Below, one piece after another: positions 1 through 8,230 of a stretch of 64,000 nucleotides of DNA. Source of the stretch: SZUA-370 sp034003955 (GTDB lineage Bacteria; Spirochaetota; Spirochaetia; Treponematales; UBA12059); assembly GCA_034003955.1 (NCBI GenBank), contig JAVEXO010000006.1, forward strand, positions 1 through 64,000. The letters run 5' to 3'. The notes below the pieces were generated by a model. The model did not search any database. It worked only from the letters and a program-made list of their open reading frames with translations, and was not told the origin of the DNA. The position numbers were made by a program, and so were the translations under genes. Numbering within the stretch: position 1 is the stretch's first letter; every line of letters begins with the position of its first letter.

Positions 1-675
1 ATCGGCGAAGATACCGGGGTCGACCGATATGATTTCTTCCTGCTTCTTGGGATGCATGAGCATGTTTATAATGGGCATGCTAACAAGAAGTATGGCGGCT
101 ATGATGAGTGTCTGTGATGAAAACAGTGTCTCACTGGTAGGAATAATGACGCCTTCACCAAATTTCTCCATCACCGGGTTCTTTCCTGCAACGGTAAGCT
201 GAATGGAGGCGGACAGGCCGGAATGCCAGATTATGAAGCCAGAGTAGGCACTGGCTACAAGCAAGGGATAGTGTATGCCTTTTGAGTGCTTGGCTATTTC
301 TTTGGCCAGAATAGCGCTTACTATGAGACCAAAACCCCAGTTGAGGTAGTTGCCTACGAGTGCGACAACCGTAATCGTCATAATCGCCTTCACCGGTGTG
401 TCGGCAAACCTGGCGATGGCAATCATAACCTTTTTAACCGGCTTGGAGATAGCCAAGGCGCTACCCAACACCAAGACGAGCACCATCTGCATGGAGAAGG
501 CCAGTAAGCCCCACATACCGTCGCCCCAATACATGGTCATATCGAAGAATGATGCCTTCTGGATGATCATACCCAGGGCAAAGACGATGATCGTCAGCAC
601 GATAGCAAACACGAAAGCATCCGCTATCCATCGCTTGGCGATTTTAGTAAAGAAATTTCCTAGAGCCCTTATCAT
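1..675 (-). CDS. Short-chain fatty acid transporter, AtoE family (3' end outside window)
   Basis: The reading frame is open from an ATG at 675 to the window edge, giving 225 codons with the C-terminus missing. The start follows an AGGAGG-type ribosome site about 9 bases upstream. The protein begins MIRALGNFFTKIAKRWIADA and has several hydrophobic segments. Stretches such as GNYLNWGFGLIVSAILAKEI and YSGFIIWHSGLSASIQLT are typical of the AtoE/TIGR00366 inner-membrane carriers that import short-chain fatty acids such as acetoacetate or butyrate. A sigma-54-like promoter lies at 710-725 on the same strand. The next genes upstream encode a sigma-54 activator and a sensor kinase, so regulated uptake is likely. 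The actual substrate cannot be read from the sequence. Confidence 0.85.
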   Translation of the reverse strand, partial: MIRALGNFFTKIAKRWIADAFVFAIVLTIIVFALGMIIQKASFFDMTMYWGDGMWGLLAFSMQMVLVLVLGSALAISKPVKKVMIAIARFADTPVKAIMTITVVALVGNYLNWGFGLIVSAILAKEIAKHSKGIHYPLLVASAYSGFIIWHSGLSASIQLTVAGKNPVMEKFGEGVIIPTSETLFSSQTLIIAAILLVSMPIINMLMHPKKQEEIISVDPGIFAD

Positions 676-709
676 TGCGGCCTCCTCTTTCTGTAGTGCC
701 TACATACCA

Positions 710-725
710 TGCACAAAGCATGCCA
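710..725 (-). promoter_or_regulatory. Candidate sigma-54 promoter for the AtoE-like gene
   Basis: Read on the minus strand the bases are TGGCATGCTTTGTGCA. The sigma-54 consensus is TGGCAYRNNNNTTGCW, so the -24 TGGCA and the -12 GC elements match at the correct spacing, with one mismatch (G for the first T of TTGC). Transcription would start near 698, about 23 bases before the ATG at 675. rpoN is present at 19194 and an activator gene lies next door. Confidence 0.6.
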
Positions 726-795
726 ACTACAAAAATGAATTATACCACCGGCAGGACGGCTTAGAGCTTTGCAGATTCCATAAAGAAACTGACAA

Positions 796-836
796 CCATG
801 CAACATCAATCATGGCAAACGCAAGAACTTGCATGG
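796..836. promoter_or_regulatory. Inverted repeats, possible activator binding sites (UAS)
   Basis: CCATGCAA at 796-803 is mirrored by TTGCATGG at 829-836, and a shorter palindrome GCAAG-AA-CTTGC sits at 821-832. They lie about 75-110 bases upstream of the -24 element of the sigma-54-like promoter, the usual place for NtrC-type enhancer sites. The neighbouring AtoC-like regulator is the obvious candidate to bind them (inference). Confidence 0.4.
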
Positions 837-864
837 ATCTCTACAAGGCTCTTTGTCACAAGAC

Positions 865-2202
865 TCAATGAATATCGTACTTCTCCAGCTTATACTGCAG
901 ATTCCTGATGGATATACCAAGGTCCTTGGCCGTGGCGGTCCTTGAACCTTTAAAAAAAGCAAGCCGTCGAAGTATAATATCATGCTCAAATTCATCCATA
1001 AGCTCCTTGAGCTCTTGTTTTATCGGAGCCTGGTACTGATCCTCTAAAATGAGTGAATCCGCATCTATGCAGTTGCCTTCTGCGCAAATGAATGCACGCT
1101 CCAGGACATTTTTAAGCTCCCTCACGTTTCCAGGCCATGGATAGGAGCGCAGAAGTTGCATGGCCGACTCGGTGATGGAGAATGAGGGGCTGTTGTACTT
1201 TCGCCTCAGGTGCTCGAGGAGATATTCACAGACGAGTACTATATCGTCACTCCGGTCGCGTAGTGGGGGTATGGCGAAGTGAATGACATTGAGGCGATAG
1301 AATAGATCCTTCCTGAATCGACCCTCCTGTATCTCCTCGGACAAGTTCTTGTTTGTCAGGGCTATGATTCGCGTCTCCACAGAGATGGGGTTGATTCCTC
1401 CGACCCGATAAAAGGTCCTCTCCTGCAGGAAATCCAGGAGCTTTGCCTGAATATCGAAAGGAATTTCTGTTATTTCGTCCAACAAGAGAGTGCCGCCATT
1501 GGCCAGTTCTACGCGGCCCTTCTTCTGGGCGTTGGCCCCTGTAAAGCTACCTTTCTCGTGGCCAAAAAGCTCCGACTCAAACAAGGTAGCCGGTATGCTT
1601 GAGCAGTTGGCGTAAATGAGGGGCGACTGTGCCCCGGACAGGGTAAAATGAATTTGCTTGGCTAGCACATTCTTGCCGGTTCCTGTCTCCCCTGTTATCA
1701 GTATGGGAACATCCGCCAGTGCCAGCTTTGGAATCAAGGCTTTGATGCTCTGGATAGCCTGGCTCTCTCCTATGAAGTCCTCAAAGTACATGCGGTTCTT
1801 ATGGAGATTCCATAGGACGGTATTTTCCTTGCTGACCGCAACAAAGTCAAAAGCCCTCTTTACCGAAATCAGTATGGTATCAACATCGAATGGCTTTGTT
1901 ATAAAATCATAGGCCCCTGCCTTCATCGACAGCACGGCATTGTCAACGGTACCCAAAGCCGTTATGACGATTACCGCCAGGTTCGGGTTCAAGGACTTGA
2001 GCCTGGGGAGGAGCTCCACTCCAGAGCAATCTGGCAACATGAGGTCCAAGATGCACAGATCCGGTTTGTCCCGCCCGACGGCATCCATGGCCGCCACTCC
2101 GCTCTCCGCCTCCACCACGGTAAACCCTTCCAGCGTCAGCAGATCTTTAAGGAAGGTACGAACATTAGCCTCATCATCGACTACCAGTATCTTTTTAATC
2201 AC
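865..2202 (-). CDS. Sigma-54-dependent response regulator, NtrC/AtoC type
   Basis: This 445-residue protein has three parts. The receiver domain (about 1-120) carries Asp53 in CILDLMLP as the predicted phosphorylation site. The AAA+ domain (about 140-375) has the Walker A GETGTGKN at 171-178 and the sigma-54 contact loop GSFTGA at 218-223. The C-terminus holds a Fis-type helix-turn-helix ending near QYKLEKYDIH. It would bind enhancer sites and drive open-complex formation by RNA polymerase-sigma-54. Its start overlaps the end of the upstream kinase gene by 4 bases, so the two are a coupled two-component pair. The nearby AtoE-like transporter with a sigma-54-type promoter is the likely target, as in the E. 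coli ato system (inference). Confidence 0.9.
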   Translation of the reverse strand: MIKKILVVDDEANVRTFLKDLLTLEGFTVVEAESGVAAMDAVGRDKPDLCILDLMLPDCSGVELLPRLKSLNPNLAVIVITALGTVDNAVLSMKAGAYDFITKPFDVDTILISVKRAFDFVAVSKENTVLWNLHKNRMYFEDFIGESQAIQSIKALIPKLALADVPILITGETGTGKNVLAKQIHFTLSGAQSPLIYANCSSIPATLFESELFGHEKGSFTGANAQKKGRVELANGGTLLLDEITEIPFDIQAKLLDFLQERTFYRVGGINPISVETRIIALTNKNLSEEIQEGRFRKDLFYRLNVIHFAIPPLRDRSDDIVLVCEYLLEHLRRKYNSPSFSITESAMQLLRSYPWPGNVRELKNVLERAFICAEGNCIDADSLILEDQYQAPIKQELKELMDEFEHDIILRRLAFFKGSRTATAKDLGISIRNLQYKLEKYDIH

Positions 2203-4052
2203 ACCTGTATTCCCCCCGGGCCCTTGCCAAAGAATATGCTCACCTTGGTGTACAGACCTTCTACCGAATTTATAAAAAGGCTGCCTCCGTGCCCCTCTAC
2301 AATCTTCCTTGAAATCGCAACACCAAATCCGGTTCCCGTGTTCTTTGTGGAGAACAGAGGATTACCTATGCGCGGCAGAACATCCCGTTTGATGCCTGCA
2401 CCGGTATCCACTACCCAAATGGAGACGGCGTCACCCAGATCTCGAAGTATGGCTACCACCCGACCACTACCCTTGGAAGCAACCGCTTCACACGCGTTCT
2501 TAAGAACATTATCCAGGACCTGACCAATTTTAAAAGCATCGACAGAGGCCGTATAGTCGCCACCGAAGTCAGCCTTGACAAGCGGTGTTACCCCATAGGG
2601 GCTCCAGTCGTTTCTCCTCACGGCGTCTTTAACGATTTCTAAAAGGTCACAGGGCCTGGGTTCCAGCCTGCTCTTGCCTCCATAGACAAGCATCTCGTTA
2701 AGTAGTCTGTTAACTCTATTAAGCTCATCGTCTATGAGTCCCAAGTATTGCTTGCGTTTATCTGAATCAACACCAGGCCTGTCGAGGAGCTGGGTAAAGC
2801 CCTTAACAGAGGTCATGGGGTTCTTTATCTCGTGCACCACGGCCAAAGCCATCTCTCCGAGTACGGCGGCGCGCTCCTTCTCCTGTATCTCCAGTTCGTA
2901 TCGTCTCATCATGCTGATGTCCCTGAATACAAATACGGCACCGAGCCTGGAACCGGTCTCGTCGAACATGGCATTACCATTGGCTTCTATTATTGTATCG
3001 TCCAGTTCCATTTCCACGCTGTCGCCCTGATCCTTACCTTCCAGAACAGAATCTATAAATACAACAAGTGGTTTTGGAAACAAGTGCCTATAGTCTTGGC
3101 CTATGGAGTCGTCGCTTAACTTGGAAAACATACAAAAGAAAGACTTGTTGGCGCGGGTTACGCTACCGGAACACGATATGGCCAGGACTCCATTAGTCAC
3201 GCTCTCCAGGATATTCTTGTTGTAGCACTTGACCAGGTTCATATTGTCTACGAGATCATTGACGGTGCTTACTATTATTGAAAGTTCGCCCGACACCTGG
3301 GGAATGTGATAGTTAGGCATATTAAAGAGTACTTCTATACCGGTCTTGATCGCCATTATCTTATCGAGCAGACTCTTCATTGATATTGTCAGGCTGATGT
3401 AGATGAGGAAAAACATAAGAGCCTGTACAAGGAACAATCGATTGATGATTGGCTCTAGCTGATCGTCAATCATCTCGAGTGTCTCGTTTGACCAAATATA
3501 GCCTATCGTCCTGCCGTCCCTGTTAATAGGCCACATGCAGTTGAGTATATCTCCTCTGACAAGGGTACCTGTCTGAACCATGGGTTTCCCCGTAGCCATG
3601 ACCTCGTAACCCTTGTGTCCTTCGAATATAGGCTGCCCCACGGTGTACTGGAACTGTTCGCTCGGCCCGTAGGTTAGAACGGCGTCAAGATCCTTGCCGT
3701 AGAACCCAACTCCTACACCGGCATTACCCGAGGCTACAAAATCTGTCACCCCCCGAAGTCTCCTGTTGACGACCAATATCTTCGTGGCTCGGTCGGCGCC
3801 CATGGCACCTTCTTCTGCCAGTATGTCGTCAAAGGTTCCTGTCAGTGCCGCATCAAGCTGTTTTGCAAGGCCGAACAGCTTGTCACGCTTTTCCATGAGG
3901 ATGTTCTCGGTGATTTCCTGTTTCAAAAACCATGACATGCCTAGCATTGGCACGATGACGCTTAGAAACATCAATATAAGCAGGCGGGTTGTAAGTCTCA
4001 CACCATATTGAATGGGGAACCAGGCATCATTGTCAATGCATGGGCACAGCAA
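2199..4052 (-). CDS. Membrane sensor histidine kinase, AtoS-like
   Basis: The 617-residue kinase has two membrane helices (about 23-42 and 205-226) enclosing a roughly 160-residue extracytoplasmic sensor region. A PAS domain follows (about 280-375), then a HisKA domain with the phosphoacceptor His407 in VVHEIKNPMTSVKG, and a C-terminal HATPase with DTGAGI and GTGFGVAI motifs. It is cotranscribed and translationally coupled with the NtrC-type regulator, which it should phosphorylate. The start is uncertain. The TTG at 4052 has AGGGG about 9 bases upstream, while a GTG at about residue 17 has no clear ribosome site. The sensor ligand may be a short-chain acid, judging only from the adjacent AtoE-like transporter. 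Confidence 0.88.
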   Translation of the reverse strand: MLCPCIDNDAWFPIQYGVRLTTRLLILMFLSVIVPMLGMSWFLKQEITENILMEKRDKLFGLAKQLDAALTGTFDDILAEEGAMGADRATKILVVNRRLRGVTDFVASGNAGVGVGFYGKDLDAVLTYGPSEQFQYTVGQPIFEGHKGYEVMATGKPMVQTGTLVRGDILNCMWPINRDGRTIGYIWSNETLEMIDDQLEPIINRLFLVQALMFFLIYISLTISMKSLLDKIMAIKTGIEVLFNMPNYHIPQVSGELSIIVSTVNDLVDNMNLVKCYNKNILESVTNGVLAISCSGSVTRANKSFFCMFSKLSDDSIGQDYRHLFPKPLVVFIDSVLEGKDQGDSVEMELDDTIIEANGNAMFDETGSRLGAVFVFRDISMMRRYELEIQEKERAAVLGEMALAVVHEIKNPMTSVKGFTQLLDRPGVDSDKRKQYLGLIDDELNRVNRLLNEMLVYGGKSRLEPRPCDLLEIVKDAVRRNDWSPYGVTPLVKADFGGDYTASVDAFKIGQVLDNVLKNACEAVASKGSGRVVAILRDLGDAVSIWVVDTGAGIKRDVLPRIGNPLFSTKNTGTGFGVAISRKIVEGHGGSLFINSVEGLYTKVSIFFGKGPGGIQV

Positions 4053-4097
4053 AGGTGCTTGCCCCTAGGGCCAACCGGGAGCTAGAGTAAGCCTATC

Positions 4098-4862
4098 ATG
4101 ATAGAAATATACGAAGAACGCTTCAAGACTCGTACTTGGGATGTAGATAGCACTAACAAGCTGACCATTGCCGCAGCATACAACTACTGCCAGGAAGTAG
4201 CCGGTAATCATGCCCAGGCCCTGGGAGTAGGTGCAGACTACATGATGGCTAACGGCATTGTATGGATCTTGTCACGCATGAGCGCAGTGCTCCATAGAAG
4301 GCCCGCCCATGGCGATACTATATCCGTTCGCACCTGGCCTCGTGGCACAGAAAAGCTTTTTGCCATCCGGGATTATGAGCTGAGAGATGAGGCAGGAGCC
4401 GTAGTGGGATCCGCTCGTAGTGCTTGGCTTATCGTCGATGCCGCGACGTTCCGTCCCCGCCGGCCGGAGGCTCTGGCCGAAGGCCTGCCGACAAACGAAG
4501 GCCTTGATGCGTTAGCGGATGGCGCGAAGTCGATCTCAGGCTCGGAAGGCCTTGAAAAGATCATGGACAGGAGCGTCGCTTATTCCGACCTCGACTACAA
4601 CGGGCACATGAACAACGCCCGATACGCACAATGGGTACAGGACGCCGTAGACCCAGAACCGCTCTCTAAGGCAGTCACTATCAGGCTAGACATCAACTAT
4701 CTAGCCGAATTAAAGCCCGGGATCTGCGCCGGTCTGTTCGGTAGAAGGCTTGAGTCCAGTGATACGGGGAACTACTGCTTTGCCCTTGAAGGCAGACCAA
4801 GGGAAGATGGTCCTCCCGCCTTCCGCTCCGTACTATCACTCGGAAAGAAAGGCACCCTTTAG
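4098..4862 (+). CDS. Acyl-ACP thioesterase (FatA/FatB family, bacterial type)
   Basis: This 254-residue protein consists of two hot-dog folds, as in the PF01643 acyl-ACP thioesterases that release free fatty acids from acyl carrier protein. The N-terminal half begins with the typical EERFKTRTWDVD strand. The C-terminal half carries DYNGHMNNARYAQW (residues 166-179), matching the DxNxHVNN catalytic/signature motif with Asp166, Asn168 and His170. It is divergent from the AtoS-like kinase gene, with only 45 bases between starts, and converges with the next kinase gene by 4 bases. Bacterial members are often found in anaerobes and may adjust membrane or free fatty acid pools. The link to the short-chain acid transporter nearby is suggestive only. 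Confidence 0.88.
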   Translation: MIEIYEERFKTRTWDVDSTNKLTIAAAYNYCQEVAGNHAQALGVGADYMMANGIVWILSRMSAVLHRRPAHGDTISVRTWPRGTEKLFAIRDYELRDEAGAVVGSARSAWLIVDAATFRPRRPEALAEGLPTNEGLDALADGAKSISGSEGLEKIMDRSVAYSDLDYNGHMNNARYAQWVQDAVDPEPLSKAVTIRLDINYLAELKPGICAGLFGRRLESSDTGNYCFALEGRPREDGPPAFRSVLSLGKKGTL

Positions 4863-6670
4863 TCGACGGTTTTGTTATCGCCATCCTCAGTGCGATGTAC
4901 GCAACGACCGATAATCGGGAAACGGACACGGAAACAGGCGCCGTTATCACTTTCCCAGCTTAAGGTGCCTGCAAGCTGTTCTGACAGAGCTAAGGCCAGT
5001 CGGAGCCCCAGTCCAGAAGCCGCTCCTATGCTAAAGCCATCGGGCAAGCCAGGACCATCGTCCTTGACCTCCAGCATTGCCATGCCATCTACTATCCTCA
5101 AATTTACTGATATCGTTCCGCTCCTATCGTCGGGAAAGGCATGTTTGTACGCGTTAGTAAGCAATTCATTGAGCAATAAGCCAAATGGAATGGCAACATC
5201 GATGCACAAGGCTACGGATTCTATATCGACCGTTCTGATTATGCGGTGATCATCATTCATCGATGACGATATCAAGTATATGAGACGTGTAGCGTAGTCA
5301 CCGAGGTCAATGAGGCTTAAATCCTCGGCTTGATACAGCATCTCGTGGACTGTAGACATTGACTCTATGCGGCGTTCCATGGAGCCAATGTACTCTTCCG
5401 GCTTTCTGCCACTGTCATGCTCCAGTGAAAACAGGCTTAAGATTATCTGAAGGTTGTTCTTTACGCGATGGTGAACCTCTTTGAGGAGAATGTTTTTCTC
5501 AACAAGGGCTATCTCGAAGTTCTTGGAAGCCTTGTCGCGAGCCTGTTCCCGTTCTGAAACCGCCTCAGCCATGATATCAAGAGCCTTGGCCACCCTGCCC
5601 ATCTCCGACTCTTCTTCACCAAAGCCAACCTTCTGGCCAAAGTTGCCGTGAGCAATGCGCTCGGTCGCATCGAGAATGAGCGTTAAGCGCCTTCCGATGA
5701 TGCGTTTTGACAAAACACCTACTATGGCAAACGCAAACCCAGCGGCAATGAACATAAAGATTAGACTTCGAAGGAGTATCTGACAATTAATACGACTCAC
5801 CCTATCGGTTGACGTCGCGGACACCACATACATGTATGGTTCACGCGCTCCAGTGATCCGCAGCGTCCTGTAGCCATAGTACCGTTTGATCCCGTCTGAT
5901 CCGGATTCAAGGAATATACCCGAGTCACCATTATTGATCATGGCCTTCCAGACACTTTCCTTGATGGAAGAGCCCAGAGGGTTAGTACTCTTTGGTGGAT
6001 GGTAATACAACCTCTTGCCCTGACGGTCCACCAATCCAAGTATTGAATCATCTGGAAGCTGGAGCCGGTCGAATAATTCAGAATATGAACTGAGCTTGTA
6101 GACAGCGGTAAGCTCTCCGATGAACCGTCCTTCATTGTTCCGTATAGGCTGGGCATACGCAAATGATGGCTCATCGTCCACTCTGGCGATGATATACTGT
6201 CCCGGAGCGAACGAGTCGTCCCGCTTCGCAGCAATAAAGTGAGGGCGATCGCTGAGATCCACGCCAACGGAGAGTCGAGACGAGGCAATACAGATGCCGT
6301 TCTCATCAAGGACAGTAAAATTAAGGTATTCTGAGTTATCGTTATGAACGGCTTTTAGTATTTCTGTCATAGGTGCTCTGTCCAGGCTCCTAAAGCCTGG
6401 TAGTGCGGTAAGCGTTGTCAACAATCGCCTGGTAGACTCGGTTATATGCTCCTGCATACCTGCAAATGACTCTACCTGCCTCATCGTATCGGCCTGCACA
6501 TCCATGACGAGATTCCTGCCGTATTCCAACCCTGTCAAAACGATTATACCTAAAGCAGGTATGAGTGCTAGGCCCAAGGCCAATATGACAGATGACCGGA
6601 GTGTAAAGGCTTGCCTTGTAGTGCGGTGCCTAGGAGACTTGCCAACGGTATTGTCGACTGTTAGAGGCAT
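4859..6670 (-). CDS. Sensor histidine kinase with dCache sensor, HAMP and HisKA_2 domain
   Basis: With the ATG at 6670 the protein is 603 residues. AAGGAAGGG lies just upstream of this ATG, and an upstream GTG extension looks unlikely. Helices at about 26-47 and 299-320 flank a large extracytoplasmic double-Cache-like region. A HAMP linker covers about 321-372. The phosphoacceptor motif KEVHHRVKNN places His400 in the HisKA_2 class, and the HATPase has DDGPGLPDG and GLGLRLALAL. Kinases of this class often signal to unlinked regulators, and no response regulator gene is adjacent. Its 3' end overlaps the convergent thioesterase gene by 4 bases. The ligand is unknown; Cache domains commonly bind small organic acids or amino acids. 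Confidence 0.85.
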   Translation of the reverse strand: MPLTVDNTVGKSPRHRTTRQAFTLRSSVILALGLALIPALGIIVLTGLEYGRNLVMDVQADTMRQVESFAGMQEHITESTRRLLTTLTALPGFRSLDRAPMTEILKAVHNDNSEYLNFTVLDENGICIASSRLSVGVDLSDRPHFIAAKRDDSFAPGQYIIARVDDEPSFAYAQPIRNNEGRFIGELTAVYKLSSYSELFDRLQLPDDSILGLVDRQGKRLYYHPPKSTNPLGSSIKESVWKAMINNGDSGIFLESGSDGIKRYYGYRTLRITGAREPYMYVVSATSTDRVSRINCQILLRSLIFMFIAAGFAFAIVGVLSKRIIGRRLTLILDATERIAHGNFGQKVGFGEEESEMGRVAKALDIMAEAVSEREQARDKASKNFEIALVEKNILLKEVHHRVKNNLQIILSLFSLEHDSGRKPEEYIGSMERRIESMSTVHEMLYQAEDLSLIDLGDYATRLIYLISSSMNDDHRIIRTVDIESVALCIDVAIPFGLLLNELLTNAYKHAFPDDRSGTISVNLRIVDGMAMLEVKDDGPGLPDGFSIGAASGLGLRLALALSEQLAGTLSWESDNGACFRVRFPIIGRCVHRTEDGDNKTVD

Positions 6671-6751
6671 CCCGCCCTTCCTTCTACTAGATATACCTTT
6701 TAGTGTATGGCTCCCCAGCCTAATCTGCAAGATAGAAGGCGAGGCTAAACG

Positions 6752-7423
6752 ATGCTTTCCGATATGCACGGCTCTCAGTATATTATAGTTATGGTAATAT
6801 TTACGCCAAAACGAAATCTCCTCTATGGAGCGATCACCATACTCGTCGCGTCACTCACGCTTGCCTGTGGAACTGGTCCAAGCTCTGATGAACCCTCTCC
6901 CGGGTACAAGTCGTACGACGCCCAATCAAAGAAAGGAAGGCTACCCATGCCCCTTATAAAGGCGGCCGATGCGGCTAATGTATGCTACGTTGCACCAAGC
7001 GAGGAACTTCGCGCCAAACTAGGAGCCGAGCAATATGCCGTACTTGTAGAAGCCGCGACAGAACCACCCTTCCGTAACGCATACTGGGACAACCATGAAG
7101 AAGGCGTGTACGTAGACGCCATAGACGGCGTCCCACTCTTTGCCTCGACAACCAAATTTGAATCAGGCACTGGATGGCCAAGTTTCTGGGATCCCATAGA
7201 TACAAATGCTCTTGTGCTGGTGGATGATTCGAGCCTGGGCATGAGGCGCATCGAAGTCCGCTCTAAGGCATCAGGAGGCCACCTGGGCCATCTATTCAAT
7301 GACGGGCCCAATCCTAGCGGTCTCCGCTACTGCATCAATTCGGCTTCCCTGCGCTTCATACCTCGTTCAAAACTGGCCCAGGAAGGCTATGCAGAGCTTG
7401 AAACAAAGCTATTCACTCCCTGA
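6752..7423 (+). CDS. msrB: Peptide methionine-R-sulfoxide reductase, lipoprotein form
   Basis: MsrB reduces the R form of methionine sulfoxide in proteins. The core is clear: EPPFRNAYWDNHEEG, GWPSFW, HLGHLF and RYCINSASLRF, with catalytic Cys194 and His177/His180. An N-terminal hydrophobic segment ending LTLACG (Cys39) looks like a spirochaetal lipobox, so the enzyme is probably anchored facing the periplasm. Both zinc CxxC pairs are absent. The usual resolving Cys of the GCGWPSF motif is Thr140; Cys78 could substitute. GAGG lies 8 bases before the ATG at 6752. A strong terminator follows the stop. A shorter start at 6791 is possible but has no visible ribosome site. Confidence 0.88.
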   Translation: MLSDMHGSQYIIVMVIFTPKRNLLYGAITILVASLTLACGTGPSSDEPSPGYKSYDAQSKKGRLPMPLIKAADAANVCYVAPSEELRAKLGAEQYAVLVEAATEPPFRNAYWDNHEEGVYVDAIDGVPLFASTTKFESGTGWPSFWDPIDTNALVLVDDSSLGMRRIEVRSKASGGHLGHLFNDGPNPSGLRYCINSASLRFIPRSKLAQEGYAELETKLFTP

Positions 7424-7442
7424 GCCAAGACTCTGTCTTTGA

Positions 7443-8081
7443 TTACTGGTCGCCCGTAATAAGCCGGGCGGCCAGTATTTTTTTTTCTATCGTAGGAATG
7501 ATGGAACCTGAACTTATCTCAGCAAGACTTGAGCAGAGAGCCTCGTAGTCACTGGTGGCTACATCCATGACAAGGCTTATATTCTCCGCAAAGTCTTCAC
7601 CTATGGTGTTGACTCCGTGCTCTTGCGCCAGTATACGAACCCTGTCGAACAGGGGATAGCTAGATACGAAAGAAATTCTAAGGGTCTCGACCAACTGAGC
7701 ACGCTTGGTAACGGCTAATACCGCCCGGCCAGCGTCAGAGTAAGCCTTGAGCAGCCCTCCCGTGCCCAGGAGCGTTCCACCAAAGTATCGCGTCACAACG
7801 ATTACGGTATTGCCAAGTCCTGAACCCTTGAGCACAGCCAGGAGAGGACGGCCGGCGGTACCGCTCGGCTCGCCATCATCGGAGCAAAACTCTGTGACAG
7901 ACTTGCCACCCCCCAGAACAAAGGCAGGCACATGATGCGAGGCGTCTGGGTAGTCCCGTTTGACCGAGGCGATGAATCTACGCGCCGACTCAGGGGAGTC
8001 TGCCCCATCAAGCATCGTTATGAAACGGGAATTCCCGGCAGATGTTTCCACCTTTGCCGCTTCGTAAGGAACTATAAGCAT
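7443..8081 (-). CDS. YigZ/IMPACT family protein (UPF0029)
   Basis: The protein is 212 residues from the ATG at 8081, which gives the usual family N-terminus (MLIVPYEAAKVETSAGNSRF). A GTG 45 bases upstream is possible but adds an untypical extension. The conserved core is visible in SHHVPAF, DDGEPSGTAGRPLL, VVTRYFGGTLLGTGGL and AYSDAG, followed by the C-terminal ferredoxin-like DUF1949 domain. Family members have been linked to translation and proline-peptidase-like activity, but the biochemical role in bacteria is not settled. Its last codons overlap the intrinsic terminator of the convergent msrB gene. Confidence 0.85.
   Translation of the reverse strand: MLIVPYEAAKVETSAGNSRFITMLDGADSPESARRFIASVKRDYPDASHHVPAFVLGGGKSVTEFCSDDGEPSGTAGRPLLAVLKGSGLGNTVIVVTRYFGGTLLGTGGLLKAYSDAGRAVLAVTKRAQLVETLRISFVSSYPLFDRVRILAQEHGVNTIGEDFAENISLVMDVATSDYEALCSSLAEISSGSIIPTIEKKILAARLITGDQ
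7445..7486 (+). terminator. Intrinsic terminator of msrB, inside the yigZ 3' coding end
   Basis: A 12-pair stem (ACTGGTCGCCCG at 7445-7456 with CGGGCGGCCAGT at 7465-7476) closes an 8-base loop and is followed by nine T residues at 7478-7486. On the opposite strand these bases encode the C-terminus of the YigZ protein, where the T tract gives Lys codons. Confidence 0.85.
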
Positions 8082-8230
8082 GGGCCCAGTATAGCATGCG
8101 ACTTCCGCATAGTATGCGTCTTCCACAGAGCATGCGAGCTAGCATGGCTTCATGCCATATTGAGGTTTACCTTGTGCCTTAGTCCTTTTGCGGTATACTC
8201 TCAGTGATACTTTGATCAAGTGAGGACTCT

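Noticed and set aside
4321..4365. Sigma-54 site TGGCAC inside the thioesterase gene
   Set aside because: The required TTGC at the -12 position is not at the correct distance; the match is internal and chance.
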